From Rickettsiales bacterium (GTDB lineage Bacteria; Pseudomonadota; Alphaproteobacteria; Rickettsiales; UBA3002): 6,984 nucleotides of DNA. Below the pieces are notes generated by a model that ran no database searches, had not been told where the DNA came from, and saw only the letters and a list, made by a program, of their open reading frames with translations. Below are positions 1-6,984 of the stretch, in pieces. Where the stretch lies: assembly GCA_027489915.1 (NCBI GenBank), contig JAIXZB010000039.1, positions 1 through 6,984 on the forward strand, written 5' to 3'. Position 1 is the stretch's first letter. Every line of letters starts with the position of its first letter. The position numbers and the translations under genes were made by a program.

Positions 1-1
1 T

Positions 2-3000
2 CGCAAGAAACTTGCCCAGCAATACCAACTGGCGGATGATACTCCCAAGTATTTCGCTGAAATTGAAACCATTGCCAAGCTCGATCCAAGCGAAGAAAAT
101 TTGGGCAGCCTATCTTATGTGCTGTTCAGCACCCAGCGTTATGCAGAGCAAATCGAAGTGCTGAAAAAGCGCGTGGAAATTACCGAAAGCAAGAATCCTG
201 ATTATATGGCAGAGCTGGCTTCCATGCTCATGTTCGTGCAGAAAAAAGAAGAGGCACTGGCCGTTATCGCTGATTTAAAAGTGAAGCACCCCAACTTCCG
301 TAATTACCCTATCGTGCGGATGGAAGCGACCTCGCTCATGGATGCAGGCAAAGGCGATGAAGCCTACGCACTAGCTGAACAGTGGATGTCTGGAGCAACC
401 ACCATTCCAGCCACCACCGAATCACCTGAGGCCACTAAGCTTAATTCCAACGTGGTGGCGCCAAGCGCCAAAGACCTCGCGGATTTGGCGAATATCCTTC
501 ATTATGGTGGATTCCCAGATTTAGCACTCAAGCTGATTGAGCCGCGCATCAATCTGATTGCAACCGAGCCAGAGCTAACCATTGCATATGTGAATGCTAA
601 CATTACGGCAGGTAACAGTGACCGTGCGTTTGAAATTCTTACGCAAATTTATAATGCAGGCACCATGCGCCCTGCACTCTATATTCCTTACATCGATTTA
701 GCGCTTCAGCGTGAAGATACCGCAACCGTTGATACGGTGGTTGCAGGCATCAATCCTGAAATCTTCACCGAAGAGGAAGCGATTAACGTAGTTGAAATGC
801 AGAGCATTCAGAATACGCCTGCGCTCGCAAGCCGCGTTGCATCTGCATTCGACAAGCCGGAATACCTTGCTAACAAACCTGTGCTTGCTGCCATCGTTGC
901 TATGGGCACGGGCAGCAAAACGCAAGATGATAGCATTGCAGCCGCACTCAAATCACAACTCACCTCGCCAATGCGTGTGCGTTTAGCCAAAGCGTGCTAC
1001 CGCGCCGATAAATCGGTCTGCATCGATGAAGTGGTTAAGGGCTTCCCAACGCTCGCTGAAATGTCGCGCCCTCAGGTCGACGAATATGCTGATTTGCATA
1101 TCGCCATTAAGCGCGCTGAAAGCATTGTGGATGCGGTGGAAGCAGAAGTAAATGCGGGCAAGAAAGAACTTGAGCCTGCCTATATCCGCCTTGCTGCGGC
1201 AAGCGATAAAGTGGAAGTAATTCAAGCGTGGCTGGTTGCCCAAGGTGACACCGTTGCCGTGCCTGTGCTTCAGCAACTCTATTATGCCGCGAGCGATAAT
1301 GGCAAATCAGCTACCGCATCACTGCTTGCATCAAAGCTGTATGAGCGTGATCCAAGCCCCATGAACCGTAACCTTGTCGTTGCGTCCTATATCAACGCAG
1401 GTGATTACGATAAAGCCCTGCCGCTTGTGCGCGAAAATCTAGGTAAAACCCCTAACGCGAGCGAGCAGTATTTGACCGTTCTCACTCGCGTTGCGCGCAA
1501 GGACCCAGAAGCACGCAAAGAATTGACCGAATATGCCGTTTCCGTGCTTACCACCAGCGACGACAACAAAGCCCAGCTTGCTGCTGTGTATACGTTGCTT
1601 AACAACGGTCAAAAAGCAGTGGCACTGCCTTACATCAAGGCGAATGCTGAAACACGCAAAGGCGAATGGGCTTCAATGTGGCGTCAACTGAACCCTGCGG
1701 TAGTGCGCAGCACTGGTAAAGCACCTGCTGCCGTAAACCTATCGCCAGATCAGATGCTCCGTATCGCGCAAAGCCCTACCAGTAGTGAAGCCACCAAGCG
1801 CCAGATGGCATTTGGCCTCATCAATGCAGGTCGCCGTGCAGAAGCGGCTTCGGTGCTGCAATCGCTGGCGGCGAACAAAGGGCCAGAAGATCAGAACGTC
1901 AAAGACCTCCTGTTCCTCTGGGGGCCTAAGCTTAACTCCGACCAGATCGCATGGGTAAGCGGCCGCGCCAAATCCGCCACCAACAGCTATGAAAAAGCGA
2001 AATGGAATGAGTATGTGAACATTTACGGCGATGATAACTCCATCGTTCAGTATGTCTCCTCCTCGCCCGATGCGCTTTATAACCCTGATATGCGCAAAAA
2101 ATATTTCCGTTCGCTGGCATCCTACGGCTCACGCGATGCATACGATACCAATATGCGTGGCTGGGTTGCGGGCACCACCGATGTGGAAGCACTTCGCGAT
2201 TATGCAGAGACTGCACAATCGTACGGCTTCACCGATGCTGCAGTAAATGCTTACAAGCGCATTGAAACCATTAATCCATCGGATGAAAGAGCCCTGCAGT
2301 CGCTAGGCACCATTAATTATGCCAAGGGCAAATACAAAGAATCCGAGCAGTATCTTAACCGCTACAGCAGTGTAGTTGCGCAGAAACCTGCAACCGATAC
2401 CAAGCCCGAAGAAGTGGAATTCTACAAGGCGCAATTGCTACGTCGTAATGGCAATATGGCAGCGTCTGAGGCGGAATTTAACAAAGTTATTCAGGCAAGC
2501 GCTAATGCCACCTCTCCGCTTGAACGTTCGCGCCTTTACACGTCCTACTTCCATGTGGGTAAGCATGAAGAAGGCAAAAAAGGCTTCCGTTCTCTGCTTG
2601 CGCAATACCCCGATGACAAAGGCATCTTAGCTGACTACATGGGTATTCTCATCGAGTATAAATATACCGATGAAGCAGCAGCGGTTGCTAACCAGTACGA
2701 TAAAAATTCGCCGTATTATGGCCGTCAGTCGATGCTGATTGATTCTAAAAACATCTCTGGCATTGAGTCAGTAAGTAGTGGCCGCGAGATGCGCATTAGC
2801 TTTAACACCCCTATCGATGGCAAAGCCCCCGTAGCTAAGAAAGACTATGCATGGGTGGAAAACACCCGCGCTGGTTATGATAGCATGGTGGTAAGTGCCA
2901 AGCCAGGTTACGTGCTGAAGTTCATGCCAACGGCGGAAAATACCATGCAGGTGGTTCCCGTGCAGCAGGATCAGGTGGTGAATCCACAAATCCAACAACA

Positions 3001-4177
3001 GCGAGATCAGGATTTACGTCTGCAAATGCTCTATGCTCAGATTGAACAGCAAAATGGGCAGACGGAAGCTGCGCAAAAACGTCTTGCTATCTTGCAGCAA
3101 TACTACCCTAACAATCCTCAGCTTCTGACCTATGCTGCAGGCATCCAAAGCTCGGCAGGCAATACCTCCGATGCGCTTGCGTTGCTCGACCGCGCACAGT
3201 CGCTTGATCCCTATAACGAAGGCATCGCCGATATGCGCAGTGGTGTTGGCCGCAGCTATGTTGCTCGTAACTTCGTGAAGGCCGATTACGAACATCGCAC
3301 CATTGGCGATAACAACGAAGATATAGGCACGCTCTCGGGCGCTGCACGCGTTGCAGATAATGTCGAAGTTGGCTTTAATGCACAGCATAACTGGATTGAC
3401 GCAGACATTCTTCGTCGTGGCACCGATGGTCAAATTGGTAGCTATAAATCAGAGCGAGATCGCGGTGAAATTTATGCAGCGTTGCTGCTCGATGGTGGCG
3501 CGCGTGCCCAAGCTTCGCTCTATGCGAATAATGACACAGTGGGCGCAGGTGTTGGCTATGACTTTAACAACGCACTTGGCCGCACTGGGTTGTTTGCTGA
3601 ATATCACCGCCCATACTGGGATTTCACCGAAGCGGTGTATGAACATGCAACGCGCGACCGCGTAGGTGCGCGTCACAGTGCACAACTCAACCCTACCCTG
3701 TCGCTGGGAGTTGAAACGGCGCTTAACCGTTACAACACCAAGGTCGATGATGATGTAGCGCAAAGCGGCTTGTTCCGTCTAGCCCTCATTCAGCGCCTGC
3801 AGGAAAAAACGGCCACCCAGCCATACCTCGGCATCGGCTATGCATTTGATGGCGAGTACATGATAGGTGATCGCACTGCGCGTAATACGGCTGTCAGCCA
3901 AGGCGATTACTATCTGCTGCCTATTCGCACCCGCGAAGTGCATTTCTTGTCGGGTATTTTGCAGCATGATTTAACCCCTACCACCCACATCAACCTTGTA
4001 GGCGGCTGGGCATATGACAGGTTTGGCGGTAACGGTCCACAAATCGAAGGACGCCTCACACAAGATATCACCGATGATGTCGAGGTAGGTGTGCGCGGTC
4101 TGTATGGTCTGAGCAGAAACAGTGGCAATAGCGATGATGCAACCAACGTTGGTGCACATCTGATGTATAAATTTTAA
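2..4177 (+). CDS. pelB: PelB-like outer-membrane Pel polysaccharide export porin with TPR scaffold (5' partial)
   Basis: The frame is already open at base 2 and reads as TPR-like helical protein from its first codons, so the true start lies upstream; the TTG at 101 is an ordinary internal leucine. At least 1391 residues are visible (numbered here from base 2), against roughly 1190 for the whole Pseudomonas PelB. Residues 1-900 are mostly paired helices of the TPR type; clear repeats lie at about 32-95, 453-485, 762-795, 802-831 and 840-900. A Pro/Thr-rich linker occupies about 131-156. Residues 902-1000 are not TPR-like, and two more TPRs follow at 1002-1073. From about 1090 to the end, alternating polar/hydrophobic strands form a roughly 300-residue beta-barrel ending in Met-Tyr-Lys-Phe, the usual outer-membrane C-terminal signature. 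In the family the barrel exports Pel and the periplasmic TPRs bind PelA. Any N-terminal membrane anchor is outside the window. It heads the visible operon, 21 nt before pelD. Function is inferred from architecture and gene order. Confidence 0.9.
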   Translation, partial: RKKLAQQYQLADDTPKYFAEIETIAKLDPSEENLGSLSYVLFSTQRYAEQIEVLKKRVEITESKNPDYMAELASMLMFVQKKEEALAVIADLKVKHPNFRNYPIVRMEATSLMDAGKGDEAYALAEQWMSGATTIPATTESPEATKLNSNVVAPSAKDLADLANILHYGGFPDLALKLIEPRINLIATEPELTIAYVNANITAGNSDRAFEILTQIYNAGTMRPALYIPYIDLALQREDTATVDTVVAGINPEIFTEEEAINVVEMQSIQNTPALASRVASAFDKPEYLANKPVLAAIVAMGTGSKTQDDSIAAALKSQLTSPMRVRLAKACYRADKSVCIDEVVKGFPTLAEMSRPQVDEYADLHIAIKRAESIVDAVEAEVNAGKKELEPAYIRLAAASDKVEVIQAWLVAQGDTVAVPVLQQLYYAASDNGKSATASLLASKLYERDPSPMNRNLVVASYINAGDYDKALPLVRENLGKTPNASEQYLTVLTRVARKDPEARKELTEYAVSVLTTSDDNKAQLAAVYTLLNNGQKAVALPYIKANAETRKGEWASMWRQLNPAVVRSTGKAPAAVNLSPDQMLRIAQSPTSSEATKRQMAFGLINAGRRAEAASVLQSLAANKGPEDQNVKDLLFLWGPKLNSDQIAWVSGRAKSATNSYEKAKWNEYVNIYGDDNSIVQYVSSSPDALYNPDMRKKYFRSLASYGSRDAYDTNMRGWVAGTTDVEALRDYAETAQSYGFTDAAVNAYKRIETINPSDERALQSLGTINYAKGKYKESEQYLNRYSSVVAQKPATDTKPEEVEFYKAQLLRRNGNMAASEAEFNKVIQASANATSPLERSRLYTSYFHVGKHEEGKKGFRSLLAQYPDDKGILADYMGILIEYKYTDEAAAVANQYDKNSPYYGRQSMLIDSKNISGIESVSSGREMRISFNTPIDGKAPVAKKDYAWVENTRAGYDSMVVSAKPGYVLKFMPTAENTMQVVPVQQDQVVNPQIQQQRDQDLRLQMLYAQIEQQNGQTEAAQKRLAILQQYYPNNPQLLTYAAGIQSSAGNTSDALALLDRAQSLDPYNEGIADMRSGVGRSYVARNFVKADYEHRTIGDNNEDIGTLSGAARVADNVEVGFNAQHNWIDADILRRGTDGQIGSYKSERDRGEIYAALLLDGGARAQASLYANNDTVGAGVGYDFNNALGRTGLFAEYHRPYWDFTEAVYEHATRDRVGARHSAQLNPTLSLGVETALNRYNTKVDDDVAQSGLFRLALIQRLQEKTATQPYLGIGYAFDGEYMIGDRTARNTAVSQGDYYLLPIRTREVHFLSGILQHDLTPTTHINLVGGWAYDRFGGNGPQIEGRLTQDITDDVEVGVRGLYGLSRNSGNSDDATNVGAHLMYKF

Positions 4178-4186
4178 CGTTGAAGT

Positions 4187-4191
4187 GAGAG
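4187..4191 (+). promoter_or_regulatory. Ribosome binding site of pelD
   Basis: GAGAG lies seven bases before the ATG at 4199, inside the 21-nt pelB-pelD gap. It is a moderate Shine-Dalgarno match and supports that ATG as the pelD start. The gap is too short for a separate promoter, so pelD is probably read from the pelB transcript. Confidence 0.6.
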
Positions 4192-4198
4192 TACTACC

Positions 4199-5530
4199 AT
4201 GAACGGACAACGCAAAATCTTTGGCTTTCGCATTTCTGCCTTAGTCGAGACAATCATTGGCTTGGCATTGCTGCTTGTGCTGGATTTAGCGATAGGCGAT
4301 GGCAATCGCTACTGGGATTACAACCCTCATCCATTCTGGATTGTGGTGCTTATCGTAGCCGCACATTACGGCCCTGTTGAAGGTATTTTAGCAGGTGTAC
4401 TTGCTTCATTATTCTACCTTGTGGGCAACGTACCTGCTCCCGCAGCCGATATGCCGCAGTGGGATCATTACTATGCCGTATGGAAGAACCCCATCTGGTG
4501 GATTACCTTTGGCTGGATAATCGGTAGCGTGCGTGCGCGCCATATGAAAGAGCGCAACACACTCGTGCGTGAACTCGATGAATCGCAGCAGCGCGAAGAG
4601 CTGATTTCGGATTCCTACAAATTTGTAAAAAGCCGTAAAGAAGCACTCGAAATTCAGGTATCAGGTCAGTTGAACTCTTCTATCGAGGCATTCCGCGCAG
4701 CGAAATCTGCCGAAACACTTGATGCCAAAGCCGTGATGCAGGGTATTGAGCGCTTGGTGAAGGCCGTGCTTGGGCCACAGAAATTCTCTCTGTTTTTGCA
4801 AAACGATAACAAGCTCGTTGCCAGCATCCTCCACGGATGGGGCGCAGGTGAGCCACTTTCGCAAGAGATCGATTCGTTCAGCCCAGTGTATCAGAACGTT
4901 GTGGGTCAACAGCAGACACTCTGTGTTGCGAACGAACAGCACGAACAGATTTTGGCAAACCAAGGCGTGCTTGCAGGCCCCATCAGCGACCCTGTAACGG
5001 GACGTGTTATTGGTATGCTCAAAGTAGAGCAGATGGATTTTACCTCGCTTTCACTCAACACCGTTGAAACCTTCCGTTCGCTGTGCGATTGGATTGGCAC
5101 GGCGCTCGTGAATTCGCGCAACTATCAAGAAGTAAAAGCAGGCAGCATTGTGAACCCAGATCGCAATGTTCTCACCTACAACTACTTCAAACGTCAAAGC
5201 GATTATCTGGGCAAGCTTGCTAAACGCGTAGGTTTCGATTTATCGATGCTGGTGGTGAAGCTCAACAACGCCAAAGCCATGGATGATGCTGAACGTATCA
5301 CCATCGCACGTCAGGTGAGCGAGTCGGTACGTGCCGTACTACGTAACGTCGATTTAGCCTTCGATTATCAAACAGACGGCGAAGAGTTCTCAATTCTGCT
5401 GCCTTCCACTTCGCAGTCAGGCGCTAATATCGTGCGTGATAAAATCGCCAAGGACATTGAAAAAGCAATGCGTGGCAAACGCGATATCAACCTTACCTAT
5501 ATAGTGCAGGTTCTCCATGAAGCAGCTTAA
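4199..5530 (+). CDS. pelD: PelD-like inner-membrane c-di-GMP receptor (4TM-GAF-degenerate GGDEF)
   Basis: The 443-residue length is close to Pseudomonas PelD (about 455). Four hydrophobic helices lie at about 13-32, 44-57, 58-76 and 96-111, followed by a charged helical stalk at 112-160 that looks like a coiled coil. A GAF-like domain spans about 160-310 and a GGDEF-like domain about 320-440. The GGDEF domain looks catalytically dead: the position of the usual metal-binding DID is VKLN (Lys354, Asn356), and the signature reads DGEEF at 393-397. The inhibitory-site motif RxxD survives as RNVD at 382-385, just upstream of the signature, and Arg413 is a candidate for the extra c-di-GMP-binding arginine downstream of it. 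In the family, c-di-GMP bound here switches on Pel synthesis, and PelD forms the inner-membrane complex with PelE, PelF and PelG. The start is an ATG with a suitable ribosome binding site. The 3' end overlaps pelE by 14 nt. The alternative of an active diguanylate cyclase is unlikely given the lost metal ligands. Confidence 0.92.
   Translation: MNGQRKIFGFRISALVETIIGLALLLVLDLAIGDGNRYWDYNPHPFWIVVLIVAAHYGPVEGILAGVLASLFYLVGNVPAPAADMPQWDHYYAVWKNPIWWITFGWIIGSVRARHMKERNTLVRELDESQQREELISDSYKFVKSRKEALEIQVSGQLNSSIEAFRAAKSAETLDAKAVMQGIERLVKAVLGPQKFSLFLQNDNKLVASILHGWGAGEPLSQEIDSFSPVYQNVVGQQQTLCVANEQHEQILANQGVLAGPISDPVTGRVIGMLKVEQMDFTSLSLNTVETFRSLCDWIGTALVNSRNYQEVKAGSIVNPDRNVLTYNYFKRQSDYLGKLAKRVGFDLSMLVVKLNNAKAMDDAERITIARQVSESVRAVLRNVDLAFDYQTDGEEFSILLPSTSQSGANIVRDKIAKDIEKAMRGKRDINLTYIVQVLHEAA
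5506..5510 (+). promoter_or_regulatory. Ribosome binding site of pelE, inside the pelD coding region
   Basis: GCAGG sits six bases before the pelE ATG at 5517 and within the last codons of pelD. Ribosomes finishing pelD at 5530 pass over both this site and the pelE start, which suggests translational coupling of the two partner proteins. Confidence 0.5.
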
Positions 5531-6638
5531 CGCTGAGGTATATCAGTATGTCGAGGATGTCCTCCGTCCAGAGGATATCCATGACACGCGCCAGATTTCA
5601 TCGGCCAATGCGTCGAATGGTGTGTTTGTGGTGCTTGCACTCATCTTGAGTGTGGTGCACGGGTTCAACCTCTATCTCTTCCTTGGCACCGATCTGTGGC
5701 ACGTGATTCCTGTGATGATTCACCTCATCATAACTGCCATCACGGGCGTCATCACTTACGGCCAATACAAAAAGGGCCTCGATGTACATCACCTCGCTGC
5801 TCTCGCGATTGTGAGTGCTGTAGCAGGTATCTTCGGTACGCTGGGTGCCTTGTTTGGCTTTATCGCCATGGTGTTTTTCCGCCAGCGCACCCATCACTTC
5901 AAAGAATGGTATGAAAGCATTTTCCCAACCGATAATCTTTCCGATCCTGAAATGATTTACGATGATATCGTCGAAGGTCAGGATGAAAACCCTCGTATGT
6001 ATGGGGTAATGCCCTTCACCGATGTGATGCGTATTGGTTCAGAAGAGCAAAAGCGCCGTGCACTTTCACGCATGACCATGCAGTTCAACCCGCGCATGTC
6101 GCAGGCATTCAAATTTGCATTGCGCGATTCGAGCAATACAATTCGCGTGCAAGCTGCCACCTCGATTGCAAAAATCGAGAAGAAATTCATGACTATGCGC
6201 GAGCATATTGAAGCAGCGCGTGCGAAAGAACCTAAAAACCCACAAGTGCTATATGCTCTTGCACGCTTTTACGATGATTACGCCTTCACTGGCATACTCG
6301 ATCCTGAAATCGAGAAAATGAACCGTGAACGCGCGATTTCGACCTATAAAAGCTTCCTTCAGCAAGATCCCAACAGCACCGAAGCGTGGGTGTCGATTGG
6401 CCGCCTGATGTTCAGAAACGAACAGTGGGAAGAAGCCGCCGAATGGTTCCGTCATGCAATGGATCGCGGCTGGAAAGTGAAAAACATGGTGCTGTGGTAT
6501 TTTGAATGCCTCTACCGTCTTGGTGATTACCGCGCGCTTCGCCGCGCGATTGCCGAGCATGGGCGTGGCATCACCGCACAGGAAGAATTACCGCAAGAAG
6601 TGCGCGAAGCTGTCGCGCTCTGGCAGCAGGTAGCGTAA
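5517..6638 (+). CDS. pelE: PelE-like inner-membrane protein with HEAT-like and TPR repeats
   Basis: The product is 373 residues, somewhat longer than Pseudomonas PelE (about 330). A polar N-terminus is followed by hydrophobic stretches at about 35-56, 60-82 and 91-122; the last is 32 residues long, rich in Gly and Ala, and could be one long helix, a re-entrant hairpin or two short helices. Residues 123-165 are an acidic linker. Residues 166-222 look like a HEAT-type helical repeat, with an arginine-rich helix, then a helix ending in LRD and an RVQAA helix. TPR-type repeats follow at about 227-255, 270-317 (with a classic W-x3-G and a following helix) and 323-350. There is no catalytic motif. 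In the family PelE is a scaffold of the synthase complex with PelD, PelF and PelG; the repeats probably dock PelF or PelD, which is inference. The ATG overlaps the end of pelD by 14 nt, and pelF follows after 33 nt. Assignment depends heavily on position between pelD and pelF, since TM-TPR proteins are common. Confidence 0.87.
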   Translation: MKQLNAEVYQYVEDVLRPEDIHDTRQISSANASNGVFVVLALILSVVHGFNLYLFLGTDLWHVIPVMIHLIITAITGVITYGQYKKGLDVHHLAALAIVSAVAGIFGTLGALFGFIAMVFFRQRTHHFKEWYESIFPTDNLSDPEMIYDDIVEGQDENPRMYGVMPFTDVMRIGSEEQKRRALSRMTMQFNPRMSQAFKFALRDSSNTIRVQAATSIAKIEKKFMTMREHIEAARAKEPKNPQVLYALARFYDDYAFTGILDPEIEKMNRERAISTYKSFLQQDPNSTEAWVSIGRLMFRNEQWEEAAEWFRHAMDRGWKVKNMVLWYFECLYRLGDYRALRRAIAEHGRGITAQEELPQEVREAVALWQQVA

Positions 6639-6639
6639 C

Positions 6640-6652
6640 GGGCTCCTAGCCC
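6640..6652 (+). repeat. Short inverted repeat in the pelE-pelF gap
   Basis: GGGCT, a three-base loop CCT, then AGCCC form a perfect 5-bp stem directly after the pelE stop codon. No run of T follows, so it is not a standard intrinsic terminator, and it ends four bases before the pelF ribosome binding site. It might protect or space the mRNA between the two genes, but a stem this short could be chance. Confidence 0.3.
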
Positions 6653-6656
6653 AAGT

Positions 6657-6662
6657 AGAGGA
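6657..6662 (+). promoter_or_regulatory. Ribosome binding site of pelF; decides the start
   Basis: AGAGGA is the strongest Shine-Dalgarno match in the window. Two in-frame ATGs follow. The one at 6663 abuts the site with no spacing and cannot be used efficiently with it; the one at 6672 lies nine bases downstream, a normal distance. The start at 6672 is therefore preferred. Confidence 0.65.
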
Positions 6663-6671
6663 ATGAACGTC

Positions 6672-6984
6672 ATGGTGAAACAAGGTAATTTTGGCAAAGC
6701 AGATGTATGCCTCATTCTGGAGGGCACCTATCCGTATGTGACGGGTGGTGTTTCCGGCTGGTCGCACGAGCTTATTCAAGAGCAGAGCCATCTGAGCTTT
6801 CATTTACTCGCCATTGTCCCACGTGATGCGGAGTTGGAGCTGAAATACACCCTGCCAAGCAACGTGGTGGGCTTAACGACCGTGCGCCTTAATGATTTAC
6901 CCGATGGCGCCGATGTGTCTTCGCTGGTTGCAAACCGCCTACACGGCATGCTGCGCGAACCTATTGCCAGCCTCACCAGCCAAA
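6672..6984 (+). CDS. pelF: PelF-like GT4-family glycosyltransferase (3' partial)
   Basis: Only the first 104 codons are in the window; the family is normally about 500 residues. After a short polar leader, residues 11-36 give a beta-strand (DVCLILEG) running into TYPYVTGGVSGW and a helix, the glycine-rich N-terminal loop of GT-B fold enzymes of family GT4 and very typical of PelF. No signal peptide or membrane segment is visible, which fits a cytosolic enzyme. PelF uses a UDP-sugar donor to build the N-acetylhexosamine backbone of Pel and works at the inner membrane with PelD, PelE and PelG. The C-terminal donor-binding half, including the E-x7-E region, lies outside the window. An in-frame ATG at 6663 would add three residues but has no room for a ribosome binding site. 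The start is 33 nt after pelE, in the same direction, consistent with one operon. Confidence 0.92.
   Translation, partial: MVKQGNFGKADVCLILEGTYPYVTGGVSGWSHELIQEQSHLSFHLLAIVPRDAELELKYTLPSNVVGLTTVRLNDLPDGADVSSLVANRLHGMLREPIASLTSQ

Noticed and set aside
101..103. TTG as the start codon of pelB
   Set aside because: The frame is open to the window edge and upstream codons continue the same TPR-like helical protein; there is no good ribosome binding site before it.
983..1276. 97-codon minus-strand open frame
   Set aside because: Antisense to the TPR region of pelB, composition is a mirror of pelB codons, and no family features are visible.
3014..3433. 139-codon open frame on the minus strand
   Set aside because: It lies wholly inside pelB over its last TPRs and the start of the barrel, has no recognisable domain and no clear ribosome binding site; it is a shadow frame of a strongly coding gene.
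4661..4963. 100-codon minus-strand open frame inside pelD
   Set aside because: Shadow of the GAF-domain coding sequence, with no start signal or motif.
4199..5530. Active diguanylate cyclase
   Set aside because: The first metal-binding aspartates are Lys354 and Asn356 and the signature is DGEEF; together with four TM helices, a GAF domain and the pel context this is a receptor.
5598..5897. 99-codon minus-strand open frame rich in His, Glu and Lys
   Set aside because: Its composition is explained by reading the membrane-helix codons of pelE in reverse; no independent signals.
6640..6652. Intrinsic terminator after pelE
   Set aside because: The stem is only 5 bp, no T-run follows, and a same-strand gene of the same pathway starts 20 nt later.

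Overview
The window is an interior piece of a pel exopolysaccharide operon, with all genes on the + strand and packed end to end. In order it holds most of pelB (outer-membrane secretin-like porin with a long TPR scaffold, 5' end outside the window), pelD (four-helix inner-membrane c-di-GMP receptor), pelE (inner-membrane HEAT/TPR protein) and the first 104 codons of pelF (cytosolic glycosyltransferase, 3' end outside the window). Identification rests on architecture and order: giant TPR protein with a C-terminal beta-barrel, then 4TM-GAF-degenerate GGDEF, then TM-TPR, then a GT4-type N-terminus with the glycine-rich GGV motif. This is the pelB-D-E-F order of the classical Pseudomonas pelABCDEFG cluster.

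Layout: 2-4177 pelB; a 21-nt gap carrying the pelD ribosome binding site; 4199-5530 pelD; a 14-nt overlap; 5517-6638 pelE; a 33-nt gap with a small inverted repeat and a strong Shine-Dalgarno; 6672-6984 pelF. There is no stretch over 300 bases without a gene, no RNA gene, no mobile element, no CRISPR array and no convincing internal promoter or terminator. The spacing fits one polycistronic mRNA started upstream of the window.

How the parts work together (from knowledge of the Pel family): PelF polymerises an N-acetylhexosamine polymer in the cytoplasm; PelD, PelE and PelG (the last not in the window) form the inner-membrane synthase complex, gated by c-di-GMP bound to PelD; the periplasmic TPR domain of PelB recruits and controls the PelA deacetylase/hydrolase; and the PelB barrel exports the polymer, normally helped by the lipoprotein PelC. 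Here pelC is absent from its usual position between pelB and pelD.

The organism is a Gram-negative bacterium, since PelB ends in an outer-membrane barrel with a terminal phenylalanine. Base composition looks close to 50% G+C and codon use is mixed. The proteins look divergent from the Pseudomonas versions, and a proteobacterium outside the pseudomonads is likely, but the lineage cannot be fixed from this window. I see a known system with lineage-specific departures rather than an undescribed one: no pelC at its usual place, an enlarged PelB with a non-TPR insert and a lone cysteine pair, and extra hydrophobic sequence in PelE.
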